A stretch of 5,532 nucleotides of DNA from Burkholderiales bacterium (lineage in GTDB: Bacteria; Pseudomonadota; Gammaproteobacteria; Burkholderiales; CAIKXV01): assembly GCA_014379045.1 (NCBI GenBank), contig JACMMK010000244.1, positions 1 to 5,532 of the forward strand. Direction: 5' to 3'. Below, in pieces: positions 1-5,532 of this stretch. The notes under the pieces were generated by a model, which did not search any database, was not told the origin of the DNA, and saw nothing but the letters and a program-made list of their open reading frames with translations. Both the position numbers and the translations under genes were made by a program. Every line of letters begins with the position of its first letter. Position 1 is the stretch's first letter.

Positions 1-49
1 CGAGTCGGGCTCTCTCATCGTCCCTCGGCATACTTTAATGCGGTACGTT

Positions 50-58
50 GGAGAAGGA
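50..58 (+). promoter_or_regulatory. Shine-Dalgarno site of the histidine kinase gene
   Basis: GGAGAAGGA lies just before the ATG at 61, with GGAG seven bases from the start once the AAGGACG spacer is counted. It is a strong match to the anti-Shine-Dalgarno sequence and fixes the start of the kinase gene. The bases before it (1-49) contain an AT-richer TACTTTAAT stretch at 31-39 that could be part of a -10 element, but no convincing -35 box was seen, so no promoter is called. Confidence 0.7.
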
Positions 59-60
59 CG

Positions 61-1770
61 ATGAGCACGCATACCGGAAGCCGCAACGTGCTCTACGACG
101 CGATCAAGCTGCGGCCCGAATGGGTACTCGCGTTGATGCTGCTCGCGTTGCATGCCGCGCTCGCCTGGGACATCGACGCGTGGTGGGCGCGCGCGATGTG
201 GCTCAGCCATTTCGGCCTGTTCCTGATCTGGCAGCCGCTGTGGCGAGCGCCGCAGCCGCTCGAGCCAGTGCCGGCGGTCGCGGTCATCGCCACAGGTGCG
301 GCGTTCGCGATGCTGCTCGACTGGTGGCTCGCCGCGCTCTGGATCAGCGTGCTGTTCGCGCTGATCGCGGGGCGGGTACCGGGTACCGGCGCGCCCCGGC
401 AGCGACTGGTGACGCTGCTCGCCGCACTGTTCCTGCTCGCGCTGCTGCTGCTGTGGGTCGTGCCGCGCTTGACCGTCGACAGCCCGCTGCCCGATCTGTT
501 GATCGCACTGGTGCAACTCGGGCTGCCGCTGCTCGCCGTCGCCGTGGCGTTGATCCGGGTCGGTCCGGTGGCGCGGCCGACGCCGGTGGTCGTCGATCTG
601 ATCTACTCGGTCGTGCTGCTGCTGCTGGTGGTGGTGCTCGTGCTCGGGAGTCTGGTCCTGCGCTCGGTGCTGGGCGATGGCAACTACCTGGCCGCGCTCG
701 CGCAGGCGCTGGTCGCGATCGCCGTGCTGCTGGTGGCGATGTCGTGGTTGTGGAACCCGAGGGGTGGCTTCGGCGGGTTGAGCCAGTTGCTGTCGTGGCA
801 TCTGCTCTCGCTCGGCCTGCCGTTCGAGAACTGGATGCGCAGCCTCGCACTGCTGGCCGAGCATCAGCGCGATCCTGAGAGGTTCCTGCAGGGCGCGATC
901 GCAGAACTGTCGCGTTTGCCGTGGGTTTCCGGCGTGCAATGGACGGCCGCCGACAGCGCCGGCACCCTGGGCGTTACGGCACGTCACCGGATGGAACTGT
1001 CGGCGCGCGGTCTCACGCTCGAACTGTTCACCCATGGGACGCCGACCCCGGCGCTCAAGCTGCATGCGGCGCTGCTCGCGCAACTGCTCGGCGATTTCTA
1101 CGATGCGAAGCGGCGCGAGCAGCGCGAGCGCAAGCACGCCTACGCGCACGCGATCCACGAGACCGGGGCGCGCCTGACGCACGACGTGAAGAACCTGCTG
1201 CAATCGCTGCAGACGCTGTGTGCAGCGGTGGAGTCGTCCGACGACGATCGCGCACCGGCACTGCAACAGCTGATGCGCCGGCAGTTGCCGCAGATCGCGC
1301 AGCGGCTGGAACGCACGCTGGAGAAATTGGCACAGCCGCAGTCGCGCACGAGCACGCCGGTGCCGGCGCAACGCTGGTGGGACGGCTTCCGGCGCCGGGT
1401 TGCGCAGGACGGGGTCGAACTCGTCACGCAGGGTGATCTGATCGACGCACAGATTCCGCAGGAACTCTTCGACAGCGCGGCCGACAACCTGCTGCAGAAT
1501 GCGCTGGTCAAGCGCCAGCTCGATTCATCGGTCGTCGTGTGCGTGGAATTGTCGACCCTGGACGGGGTGCAGTTGAGCGTCACCGACAGCGGTGTCGCGG
1601 TCGACGACCGGCTCGCCGAACGACTGCTGGCCGAGCCCGTCGCGTCCAGGAACGGTCTCGGCGTGGGCCTCTACCATACCGCGCAACTCGCGGTGCAGCA
1701 CGACTACGAACTGTTGCTCACCAGCAATCAACCCGGAGCGGTACAGTTCGCGCTGCGCTCGTTGCGTTGA
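61..1770 (+). CDS. Membrane-bound sensor histidine kinase (HDVKN-type H-box, HATPase_c)
   Basis: A 569-residue sensor kinase that should autophosphorylate on a His and pass the phosphate to a response regulator. Residues about 19-231 hold roughly eight hydrophobic helices (near 20-37, 42-60, 70-86, 88-104, 115-134, 143-164, 178-200, 211-231). Residues about 255-350 form a soluble linker, possibly a degenerate GAF-like domain. The H-box is around His374 (LTHDVKNLLQ), followed by a helical dimerisation segment to about 425. The ATPase domain shows an N-box at 475-481 (DNLLQNA), a G1 box DSGVA at 509-513 and a G2 box NGLGVGL at 531-537. G1 is weakened: the usual second Gly of DxGxG is Ala513. 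The helix-rich N-terminus, GAF-like middle and HD-x-KN motif recall PrsK-type kinases of PEP-CTERM/exosortase systems, but that is an architectural resemblance only. The ATG follows a strong ribosome binding site. No response regulator lies downstream; the next gene is convergent. The sensed signal cannot be read from the sequence. Confidence 0.88.
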   Translation: MSTHTGSRNVLYDAIKLRPEWVLALMLLALHAALAWDIDAWWARAMWLSHFGLFLIWQPLWRAPQPLEPVPAVAVIATGAAFAMLLDWWLAALWISVLFALIAGRVPGTGAPRQRLVTLLAALFLLALLLLWVVPRLTVDSPLPDLLIALVQLGLPLLAVAVALIRVGPVARPTPVVVDLIYSVVLLLLVVVLVLGSLVLRSVLGDGNYLAALAQALVAIAVLLVAMSWLWNPRGGFGGLSQLLSWHLLSLGLPFENWMRSLALLAEHQRDPERFLQGAIAELSRLPWVSGVQWTAADSAGTLGVTARHRMELSARGLTLELFTHGTPTPALKLHAALLAQLLGDFYDAKRREQRERKHAYAHAIHETGARLTHDVKNLLQSLQTLCAAVESSDDDRAPALQQLMRRQLPQIAQRLERTLEKLAQPQSRTSTPVPAQRWWDGFRRRVAQDGVELVTQGDLIDAQIPQELFDSAADNLLQNALVKRQLDSSVVVCVELSTLDGVQLSVTDSGVAVDDRLAERLLAEPVASRNGLGVGLYHTAQLAVQHDYELLLTSNQPGAVQFALRSLR

Positions 1771-1771
1771 G

Positions 1772-1799
1772 CTCGCGTAGTTAGCGACTACCAGGCGAG
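1772..1799. terminator. Bulged hairpin between convergent genes, possible bidirectional terminator
   Basis: CTCGC (1772-1776) pairs with GCGAG (1795-1799) and GTAGT (1777-1781) with ACTAC (1787-1791), giving a ten-pair stem with a five-base loop and a three-base bulge (CAG, 1792-1794). It sits right after the kinase stop and 23 bases after the flavoprotein stop on the other strand, where a shared terminator would be expected. Neither side has a clear T-tract, so it is a weak candidate for a classical intrinsic terminator. A separate perfect palindrome, AGGCCGGCCT, lies at 1813-1822. Confidence 0.4.
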
Positions 1800-1821
1800 G
1801 CGCGATCAGGACAGGCCGGCC

Positions 1822-2892
1822 TCACTTCGGCCGCGGCCGGGACAGCTTCGGCTGCGCTGCCTGGAGTCGCCCGCTGCGCAGCTCGTCCACCGCCTTGGCG
1901 ACCGAGCGCGCGACGTTGCGCGTTTCCTCCTGGACGGCTTCGTCGCGATCGAGTGTTTCGTGACTCGTCGCATACGGCTCGAAATAGCCGATGAACCGGT
2001 CGAGGCGCGCGTCGGCGCCAGCGCCGATGAACCCCATCCAGTCGAACCATTCGCACAACGCCCGACGTGAATCTTCGATGCCCGCGACGTCGCCGTGCAC
2101 GATGACGCCATAGACGCGACCGGCGAGATGCTGCGGATAGTCCCAGCCCGCCATCTCGAGTTCCTTCGCCTTGGCGGGCTTCTTGCCCGACGTCGACGTC
2201 GGATCGGCATTGCCGCCATCGGCGCACACCAGTCGATCGATCATCAGCTTCAACGGCGCCGGACTCTGGTACCAGTAGACCGGCGACACGATGATCACTG
2301 CATGCGCGGCGGTCCAGCGCTCGTAGATCTCGGCCATCCAGTCGTTGGTCTGATCGAGCGCATGGTTCGGGTAGCAGCTGCACGGCCAGTGGCACAGCGG
2401 CATCGCGGTCGACACGCAGCCCTTGCACGGGAAAATCTTGCGGCCGTACTCCGAGGTGAGCAGGCTCAGGTCGAGGAAGTCCACTTCGATGCCGTCGCGT
2501 TCTAGCGACTCGCGCACGATTCCCGTCAGGCGAAAGGTCTTCGAATTCTCGCCGGGGCAGGTACCGTCGTTTCGAGCCGACCCGCAGATAACGAGTACTC
2601 TTGAACGCGTCGTCGCGTCGCCCCACACCCGCTGCGCTTCGGCGAGCCGCTGCTTCGTCTCGACCCACTCGGTCGACAGGTCGTAGTCGGGGTCGGCATA
2701 GCCCGGCCCTGCCTTCTGCGTGAAGGGGCACTTGCGGCCTTCGGTGTAGGCATCCCAGGCAATTGCTTCGAGCCGCGCGATCGAGGCATCTTCGGTTCGG
2801 AATGCGGGGTCGACGAACGATGCGCGATAGCGCACGGAGAACTCGTCACGCGACAGATCGGCCGGTGCCTGGCCCTTGCGGATTTCGATCAA
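1822..2892 (-). CDS. Flavodoxin / NADPH-dependent FMN reductase-family protein with Cys cluster
   Basis: A 356-residue protein (from the TTG at 2892) with a flavodoxin-like FMN-binding fold in its second half, expected to be a cytoplasmic flavin-dependent oxidoreductase. An N-terminal extension (1-100) carries the distinctive segment KCPFTQKAGPGYADPDYDLS near 54-73. The flavodoxin-type domain begins with strand RVLVICGSAR (98-107), and its phosphate-binding loop continues to about 119 (TCPGENSKT). A cysteine cluster at 156-173 has C-x2-C-x7-C-x3-C-x-C spacing. SPVYWYQSPAPLKLMIDR (203-220) is typical of the FMN reductase fold near the flavin ring. The start is uncertain: TTG at 2892 has GAGGT four bases upstream and removes a 26-residue stretch of poorer codon bias that covers a hairpin. 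The frame is also open to a GTG at 2970 (382 residues), just after an in-frame TAG at 2977-2979. The natural substrate is unknown. It is on the same strand as the prepilin genes but separated from them by 114 bases. Confidence 0.85.
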   Translation of the reverse strand: MIEIRKGQAPADLSRDEFSVRYRASFVDPAFRTEDASIARLEAIAWDAYTEGRKCPFTQKAGPGYADPDYDLSTEWVETKQRLAEAQRVWGDATTRSRVLVICGSARNDGTCPGENSKTFRLTGIVRESLERDGIEVDFLDLSLLTSEYGRKIFPCKGCVSTAMPLCHWPCSCYPNHALDQTNDWMAEIYERWTAAHAVIIVSPVYWYQSPAPLKLMIDRLVCADGGNADPTSTSGKKPAKAKELEMAGWDYPQHLAGRVYGVIVHGDVAGIEDSRRALCEWFDWMGFIGAGADARLDRFIGYFEPYATSHETLDRDEAVQEETRNVARSVAKAVDELRSGRLQAAQPKLSRPRPK

Positions 2893-2896
2893 GATC

Positions 2897-2901
2897 ACCT
2901 C
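2897..2901 (-). promoter_or_regulatory. Shine-Dalgarno supporting the TTG start of the flavoprotein gene
   Basis: On the minus strand GAGGT is followed by GATC and then TTG at 2892-2890, a spacing of four bases. It is the only good ribosome binding site near the 5' end of this reading frame. The GTG at 2970 has no comparable motif in the bases just before it. Confidence 0.45.
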
Positions 2902-2950
2902 GGAATTGGGTCGGGTGCGAACGGCTCCGACGATCGGAACAACGAACGCA

Positions 2951-2968
2951 GGGGGTGAGCCTGCCCCC
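2951..2968 (-). terminator. GC-rich hairpin between prepilin operon and flavoprotein gene
   Basis: GGGGG (2951-2955) and CCCCC (2964-2968) form a five-pair all-GC stem with an eight-base loop, about 40 bases past the stop of the 3007-3822 gene. On the minus strand it is followed by TGCGTTCGTTGTT, which is only moderately T-rich. It could be a weak terminator or attenuator for the prepilin transcript. If so, the flavoprotein would be separately transcribed or reduced in level. The call is tentative because the stem is short. Confidence 0.3.
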
Positions 2969-3006
2969 ACGACGTTCTATTGAAGGCGCCGTATGAGGCC
3001 TGCGGG

Positions 3007-3822
3007 CTACGGTAACTGTCCTGCCGACACCATCTTCGAATAGAGCACGTTCGGCGATAACCATGTCACCAAGTCGTCGAATTCCGCCGCACCTGCGCCG
3101 ACCGCGCCACGCACCCTGCTCACGAACGCTTTGTCAACGGGCACGGCGGCAAACGGGTTGGGATTCTGCCGCTCGTCAACCGAAGTGCCGCCGGACGCGG
3201 CGTTCGGCCCGAGCGAGTAGATGACTGCTACGGCATCAACAACAAGTCTCTCGCCGGAGGGACATTCGCCCGCCGCGATGTTCGTGCCACCGCTACACAC
3301 GTACAGGTCGGGAAAAAGGGCACTCATTCCTCTCGTTCGCATCTCGCCCCTGGTGGTGAATGCACTACTGTTGCTGTTCGTCACTGCGTAGCGCACCCTG
3401 TTCTGCTCGAGGCCCCATGCGTCGATCGCGTACCCTTGTGCGTCAACTTGCGACAATCCCAGTGTAACCGCGGGTACGAACCCATCGTAGGGATTGGTGC
3501 ATGTGCCCCCGGTAGCTGCACTCCCGGCAAGGAAGCTTTCGATTCCGGTCGTGTTCGGCGCAGCCGGACAGGGGAGGCGACCATTCGCCAAAGCGAAGCC
3601 GATCAGCGCGTCGCGAATCTCTTCGAGTTGCCGTTGTGTCTGGCCATTACGGCTCTGCTCGACCTGGTTCGCAAGCGGTACCAGCAGGCCGCCGATGATC
3701 AGCGAGAGGATCAGCAGCCCGATGGCGAGTTCGACCAACGATACGCCGCGTTCGCGCGCGCGATGGGACACGCAGGACGCGGCCGCGTCGTCTGCGCAGA
3801 GGGCGGTTAAGTCAAAAAGCAT
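3007..3822 (-). CDS. Type IV-like prepilin with N-terminal methylation motif (GspH/PilE-like pseudopilin)
   Basis: A 271-residue secreted pilin-like subunit. It should be cut by prepilin peptidase after Gly26 and inserted in the inner membrane before assembly into a pilus or pseudopilus. The leader ends RARERG, the mature protein begins VSLVELAIGLL, and Glu31 sits at the canonical +5 position. The hydrophobic helix spans about 27-50. The globular part has EIRDALIGFALANGRLPCPA (67-86), a segment with YDGFVPAVTLGL (112-123) and GYAIDAWG (130-137), a Cys pair at 176/187, a core strand VAVIYSLGPNAASGG (198-212), and the C-terminal FDDLVTWLSPNVLYSKMVSA (248-267). These are recurring motifs of a proteobacterial prepilin family usually annotated only as type II secretion/prepilin proteins. 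The ATG is 3 bases after the TGA of the upstream prepilin-like gene, so translation is probably coupled. Which pilus system it serves cannot be told from this window. Confidence 0.88.
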   Translation of the reverse strand: MLFDLTALCADDAAASCVSHRARERGVSLVELAIGLLILSLIIGGLLVPLANQVEQSRNGQTQRQLEEIRDALIGFALANGRLPCPAAPNTTGIESFLAGSAATGGTCTNPYDGFVPAVTLGLSQVDAQGYAIDAWGLEQNRVRYAVTNSNSSAFTTRGEMRTRGMSALFPDLYVCSGGTNIAAGECPSGERLVVDAVAVIYSLGPNAASGGTSVDERQNPNPFAAVPVDKAFVSRVRGAVGAGAAEFDDLVTWLSPNVLYSKMVSAGQLP

Positions 3823-3825
3823 TCG

Positions 3826-5163
3826 TCACTTCTTCGCAAAACCGACCGCGACCGTGCCGCCGGGCACGACGACATTGCCGCCAGCCGGCACCGTTCCAGC
3901 CCGAAGCTCGTTCACCGCGGCAAGCGCGCTGCCTTCGAGGTAGTTCGTGAGTTCGACCTTGTCCGTCGGGGTGGCACGTGCCTGACCCGCGGCAATACCG
4001 GACATAAGAATAATGAAACGCGCGTTCGGAACGCTCGACCCCAGCGCATTCTGCAGATTCAAGTCGCCGCTGGGGCAACCGTCCACCCCATTTGCAGGCG
4101 GTCCCACGCAGGCGGGCGACACGATATAGACCACATGTTCGCGCCAGCGCTGGAGTTGAAACCATGTGGGTTCGGTGGCCGGGTTCAGCGTGTCACTCGG
4201 GCCCCTGACGATGCCGTCGCCTCTGAGCAACCGGTCAGCGGTGCTGGAGTTGAGCGCACCATATGCGTAGATCGGGTCGACGATGTTTGCGGGTATCCGG
4301 CCCGCAAGCATTCCCGGAACAGGGTTGCAGCCGGCCGTCGTGCCATCGTCGACGCATTGCACGTTGTCGAAGGCGCCGGGCGCGGGCAGAAACTTGTGGA
4401 CCACAAAATAGCGATCCAACGCCTTCACCACTTCCCTTGCGACCCGCCGTTCTGCGAGCGCTATCGCGTCGGCGCGTGTGACCGCGAGCAGGCGATCGTT
4501 GAAGGTCGCACTGCGCGGAGCCGCAGAAAACGCAGAGGTGGGCGTCGCGTTCACACCGTCGAGATAATTCGGTGGAAGCAGCCTCTGCGGGCCGTCGCGC
4601 TGCTGCCCCGCGAGTGCGGGTCCAGGCGCGAAGACGATCGCGACCACCTCGTCGGGCCGGTCGATGATCGACAGGGCGGCCGACGTATCGGGATTGACCA
4701 TGCCCACGGTTTCGTTGACCGGACCGGCGCTGCGAAAGCTCCGGGAGAGCGCATACCAGAGGGTTTCGCCGCTGCCATCGCGCAGTTCGGGGATGCGCAA
4801 CAAGGCCCAGGGCAGGCGTCCGATGTAAGCGGTGCATTCGCCGCCGGCGTATTCGGTACCCAGCGTCGAACGGCCGTCGTTGTTGACGTCCGGACACGGA
4901 AACGACCCCGGGCGGTCGTCGTTGGCTGCCGCGAATGCGAGCAGCGCTTCCCGCGCGGTTGCGAGCGCGTCGGTCGTGCGCTGCTCCTGCTGCGCGCGCA
5001 GCGTGTCGGCGTCGAGGCTGCGCACGACGAACACCGCAGCCACGATACCGACGAGCACCAGCAGGGCAAGCAACGCCACGCCTCGTTGCCGCGCACGCGA
5101 GCCGCGCTGTGCAGAATTCGAGCGAGGGATTGCCTTCGGAGTCTTGGCGCGCGTTGCGGTCAT
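3826..5163 (-). CDS. Large minor-pilin-like protein (prepilin-type N-terminus, duplicated globular module)
   Basis: A 445-residue protein if read from the ATG at 5163. A basic leader ends RARQRG, with predicted prepilin peptidase cleavage after Gly28. The hydrophobic helix VALLALLVLVGIVAAVFVV (29-47) follows. The residue at +5 is Ala instead of Glu, as in GspK- or PilX-type minor subunits. Module A (about 66-206) carries REALLAFAAAND, SFPCPDVNNDG (87-97), GETLWYALS (132-140), VVAIVFAPGPALAGQQR (173-189) and NYLDG (199-203), then FNDRLLAVTRAD (221-232). Module B (about 243-415) repeats the order with ALDRYF...LPAPGAF, REHVVYIVSPACVG (341-354), ARFIILMSGIAAGQAR (381-396) and NYLEG (407-411). 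It likely acts in the inner membrane/periplasm as a tip or minor subunit of a pilus or pseudopilus; this role is inferred. The frame is open upstream past the window edge, with other ATGs at 5397 and 5376. 5163 is chosen because it gives a normal-length leader, though its ribosome binding site is poor. Confidence 0.82.
   Translation of the reverse strand: MTATRAKTPKAIPRSNSAQRGSRARQRGVALLALLVLVGIVAAVFVVRSLDADTLRAQQEQRTTDALATAREALLAFAAANDDRPGSFPCPDVNNDGRSTLGTEYAGGECTAYIGRLPWALLRIPELRDGSGETLWYALSRSFRSAGPVNETVGMVNPDTSAALSIIDRPDEVVAIVFAPGPALAGQQRDGPQRLLPPNYLDGVNATPTSAFSAAPRSATFNDRLLAVTRADAIALAERRVAREVVKALDRYFVVHKFLPAPGAFDNVQCVDDGTTAGCNPVPGMLAGRIPANIVDPIYAYGALNSSTADRLLRGDGIVRGPSDTLNPATEPTWFQLQRWREHVVYIVSPACVGPPANGVDGCPSGDLNLQNALGSSVPNARFIILMSGIAAGQARATPTDKVELTNYLEGSALAAVNELRAGTVPAGGNVVVPGGTVAVGFAKK
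3829..3835 (-). promoter_or_regulatory. Shine-Dalgarno of the downstream prepilin gene, inside the upstream gene's last codons
   Basis: GAAGAAG on the minus strand lies six bases before the ATG at 3822 and overlaps the final Lys codons of the upstream gene. Ribosomes finishing the upstream protein would therefore end right at this start, supporting translational coupling. Confidence 0.5.
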
Positions 5164-5184
5164 CGGTGCGTTCGATGGGCAAAT

Positions 5185-5361
5185 GCCGGTGATGCGGGAG
5201 GCGATAAAGGCGGCGATTCGAGCAGGAATGCCAGCGGCGATACAAGCGGCCCTATGAAAAGCGATGCGAGCAGCCATACGAGCGGTACGGGCGGTGACAC
5301 GTTCCACGGCACCGGCCGTGATACTGGCCCCCGACACGGGCTGCGACACGGGCTGCGACAC
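5185..5361. repeat. Decayed 12-bp tandem repeat array upstream of the prepilin operon
   Basis: Fourteen 12-base units and one 9-base unit (5281-5289) tile this stretch without gaps. Read on the minus strand the consensus is about NNN-ATC-GCC-GCT. Clear examples are TGTATCGCCGCT (5233-5244), CGAATCGCCGCC (5209-5220), TTTATCGCCTCC (5197-5208) and CGTATGGCTGCT (5269-5280). Two adjacent copies, GTGTCGCAGCCC, are identical (5338-5349 and 5350-5361), and 5326-5337 matches them at nine of twelve bases. The stretch occupies most of the interval between the end of the upstream reading frame (5402) and the favoured prepilin start (5163). All units are multiples of three, so the minus frame stays open and would read as Ala/Arg/Ile-rich tetrapeptides if translated. 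Its function is unknown. Confidence 0.7.
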
Positions 5362-5401
5362 GGGCGCCGCGACCATCAATTCCGCCGCTGAAGCCATGCT
5401 A

Positions 5402-5532
5402 CTACTGCGCCGGCCGATCGGCGACAGGACGATCCGCCGCCGGTTCACGGCTGGCGTCTCGCACCGGATCGCGTGGCGGCTCCTCGAGTTGACGACCGAG
5501 CGCCCGCAGTGCGCGTTCGATCGCAGCATCGC
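5402..5532 (-). CDS. Candidate C-terminal end of an upstream gene (partial)
   Basis: From the right edge, codons phased at 5530-5528 read DAAIERALRALGRQLEEP and continue with a charged, Pro-rich tail ending in RPAQ, followed by two consecutive TAG stops (5402-5404 and 5399-5401). The composition, with balanced acidic and basic residues and a likely amphipathic helix, looks more protein-like than the Arg/Ser/Cys-rich translation of the competing frame. However, third-position GC is only about 60 percent here, against about 90 percent in the competing frame, which argues the other way. If real, it is the tail of a gene upstream in the prepilin operon; no family can be recognised from 42 residues. 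Confidence 0.4.
   Translation of the reverse strand, partial: DAAIERALRALGRQLEEPPRDPVRDASREPAADRPVADRPAQ

Noticed and set aside
374..387. Direct repeat GGGTACC-GGGTACC
   Set aside because: Two 7-base copies within the kinase coding frame, encoding the RVPGTG loop between helices; too short to be meaningful.
611..640. CTG/GTG-rich simple repeat in the kinase gene
   Set aside because: Explained by Leu/Val codons of a transmembrane helix in a high-GC genome.
48..878. Plus-strand open frame of 276 codons overlapping the kinase N-terminus
   Set aside because: Arg/Ala-rich shadow translation in a high-GC region; the kinase frame has a strong ribosome binding site, coherent membrane helices and kinase motifs.
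1781..2731. Minus-strand open frame of about 316 codons inside the flavoprotein gene
   Set aside because: Arg-rich shadow of the flavoprotein frame, which carries specific FMN-binding motifs.
2926..2938. Inverted repeat TCCGA-CGA-TCGGA upstream of the flavoprotein gene as an operator
   Set aside because: Arms of only five bases in GC-rich DNA are expected by chance; nothing else supports a binding site.
5185..5361. CRISPR array interpretation of the repeats near the right end
   Set aside because: Units are 12 bases, contiguous and degenerate, with no spacers of constant length between conserved repeats.
4135..5391. Long plus-strand open frame (418 codons) opposite the large prepilin gene
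   Set aside because: Its translation is rich in Arg, Gly, His and Cys with no recognisable motif, and it lies antisense to a gene with clear prepilin motifs. The Gly/Asp/Ser repeats at its end are simply the other reading of the 12-bp array.
5395..5532. Plus-strand frame starting at ATG 5396 and open to the window edge
   Set aside because: No good Shine-Dalgarno before it, Arg-rich translation, and it is antisense to the candidate end of the upstream gene.

Overview
The window is GC-rich and densely coding. Its codon use and gene families fit a high-GC proteobacterium, most likely a beta- or gammaproteobacterium; this is inferred from the type IV-like prepilins with the 'AL-x-x-FA-x-x-N...PCP' motif, the sensor kinase and the flavoprotein family. 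No rRNA, tRNA, CRISPR array or insertion sequence was seen.

Layout. Positions 1-60 hold a short leader ending in a strong ribosome binding site. Positions 61-1770 (+) encode a membrane sensor histidine kinase with about eight transmembrane helices and a soluble kinase half. It converges on 1822-2892 (-), a flavodoxin/NADPH-dependent FMN reductase-like protein with a conspicuous cysteine cluster; a bulged hairpin lies in the 51-base gap between their stops. Upstream of the flavoprotein on the minus strand is a pair of prepilin-like genes: 3826-5163 (a large minor-pilin-like protein without Glu at +5) and, 3 bases after its stop, 3007-3822 (a canonical prepilin with Glu+5). Positions 5164-5401 are mostly a decayed 12-bp tandem repeat array. 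A candidate partial minus-strand gene runs off the right edge and ends in two consecutive TAG stops at 5399-5404.

How they fit together. The two prepilin genes almost certainly form one translationally coupled unit and should be exported and assembled into a type IV pilus or type II secretion-like pseudopilus encoded outside the window. The larger one appears to contain the family's globular module twice, the smaller one once. The flavoprotein lies on the same strand but is separated by 114 bases with a GC-rich hairpin and has its own Shine-Dalgarno, so it is probably a separate unit. The kinase's response regulator is not present; it may lie to the left of the window. The most unusual features are the repeat array, the internal duplication of the large prepilin and the cysteine cluster of the flavoprotein. 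None amounts to clear evidence for a wholly new system.
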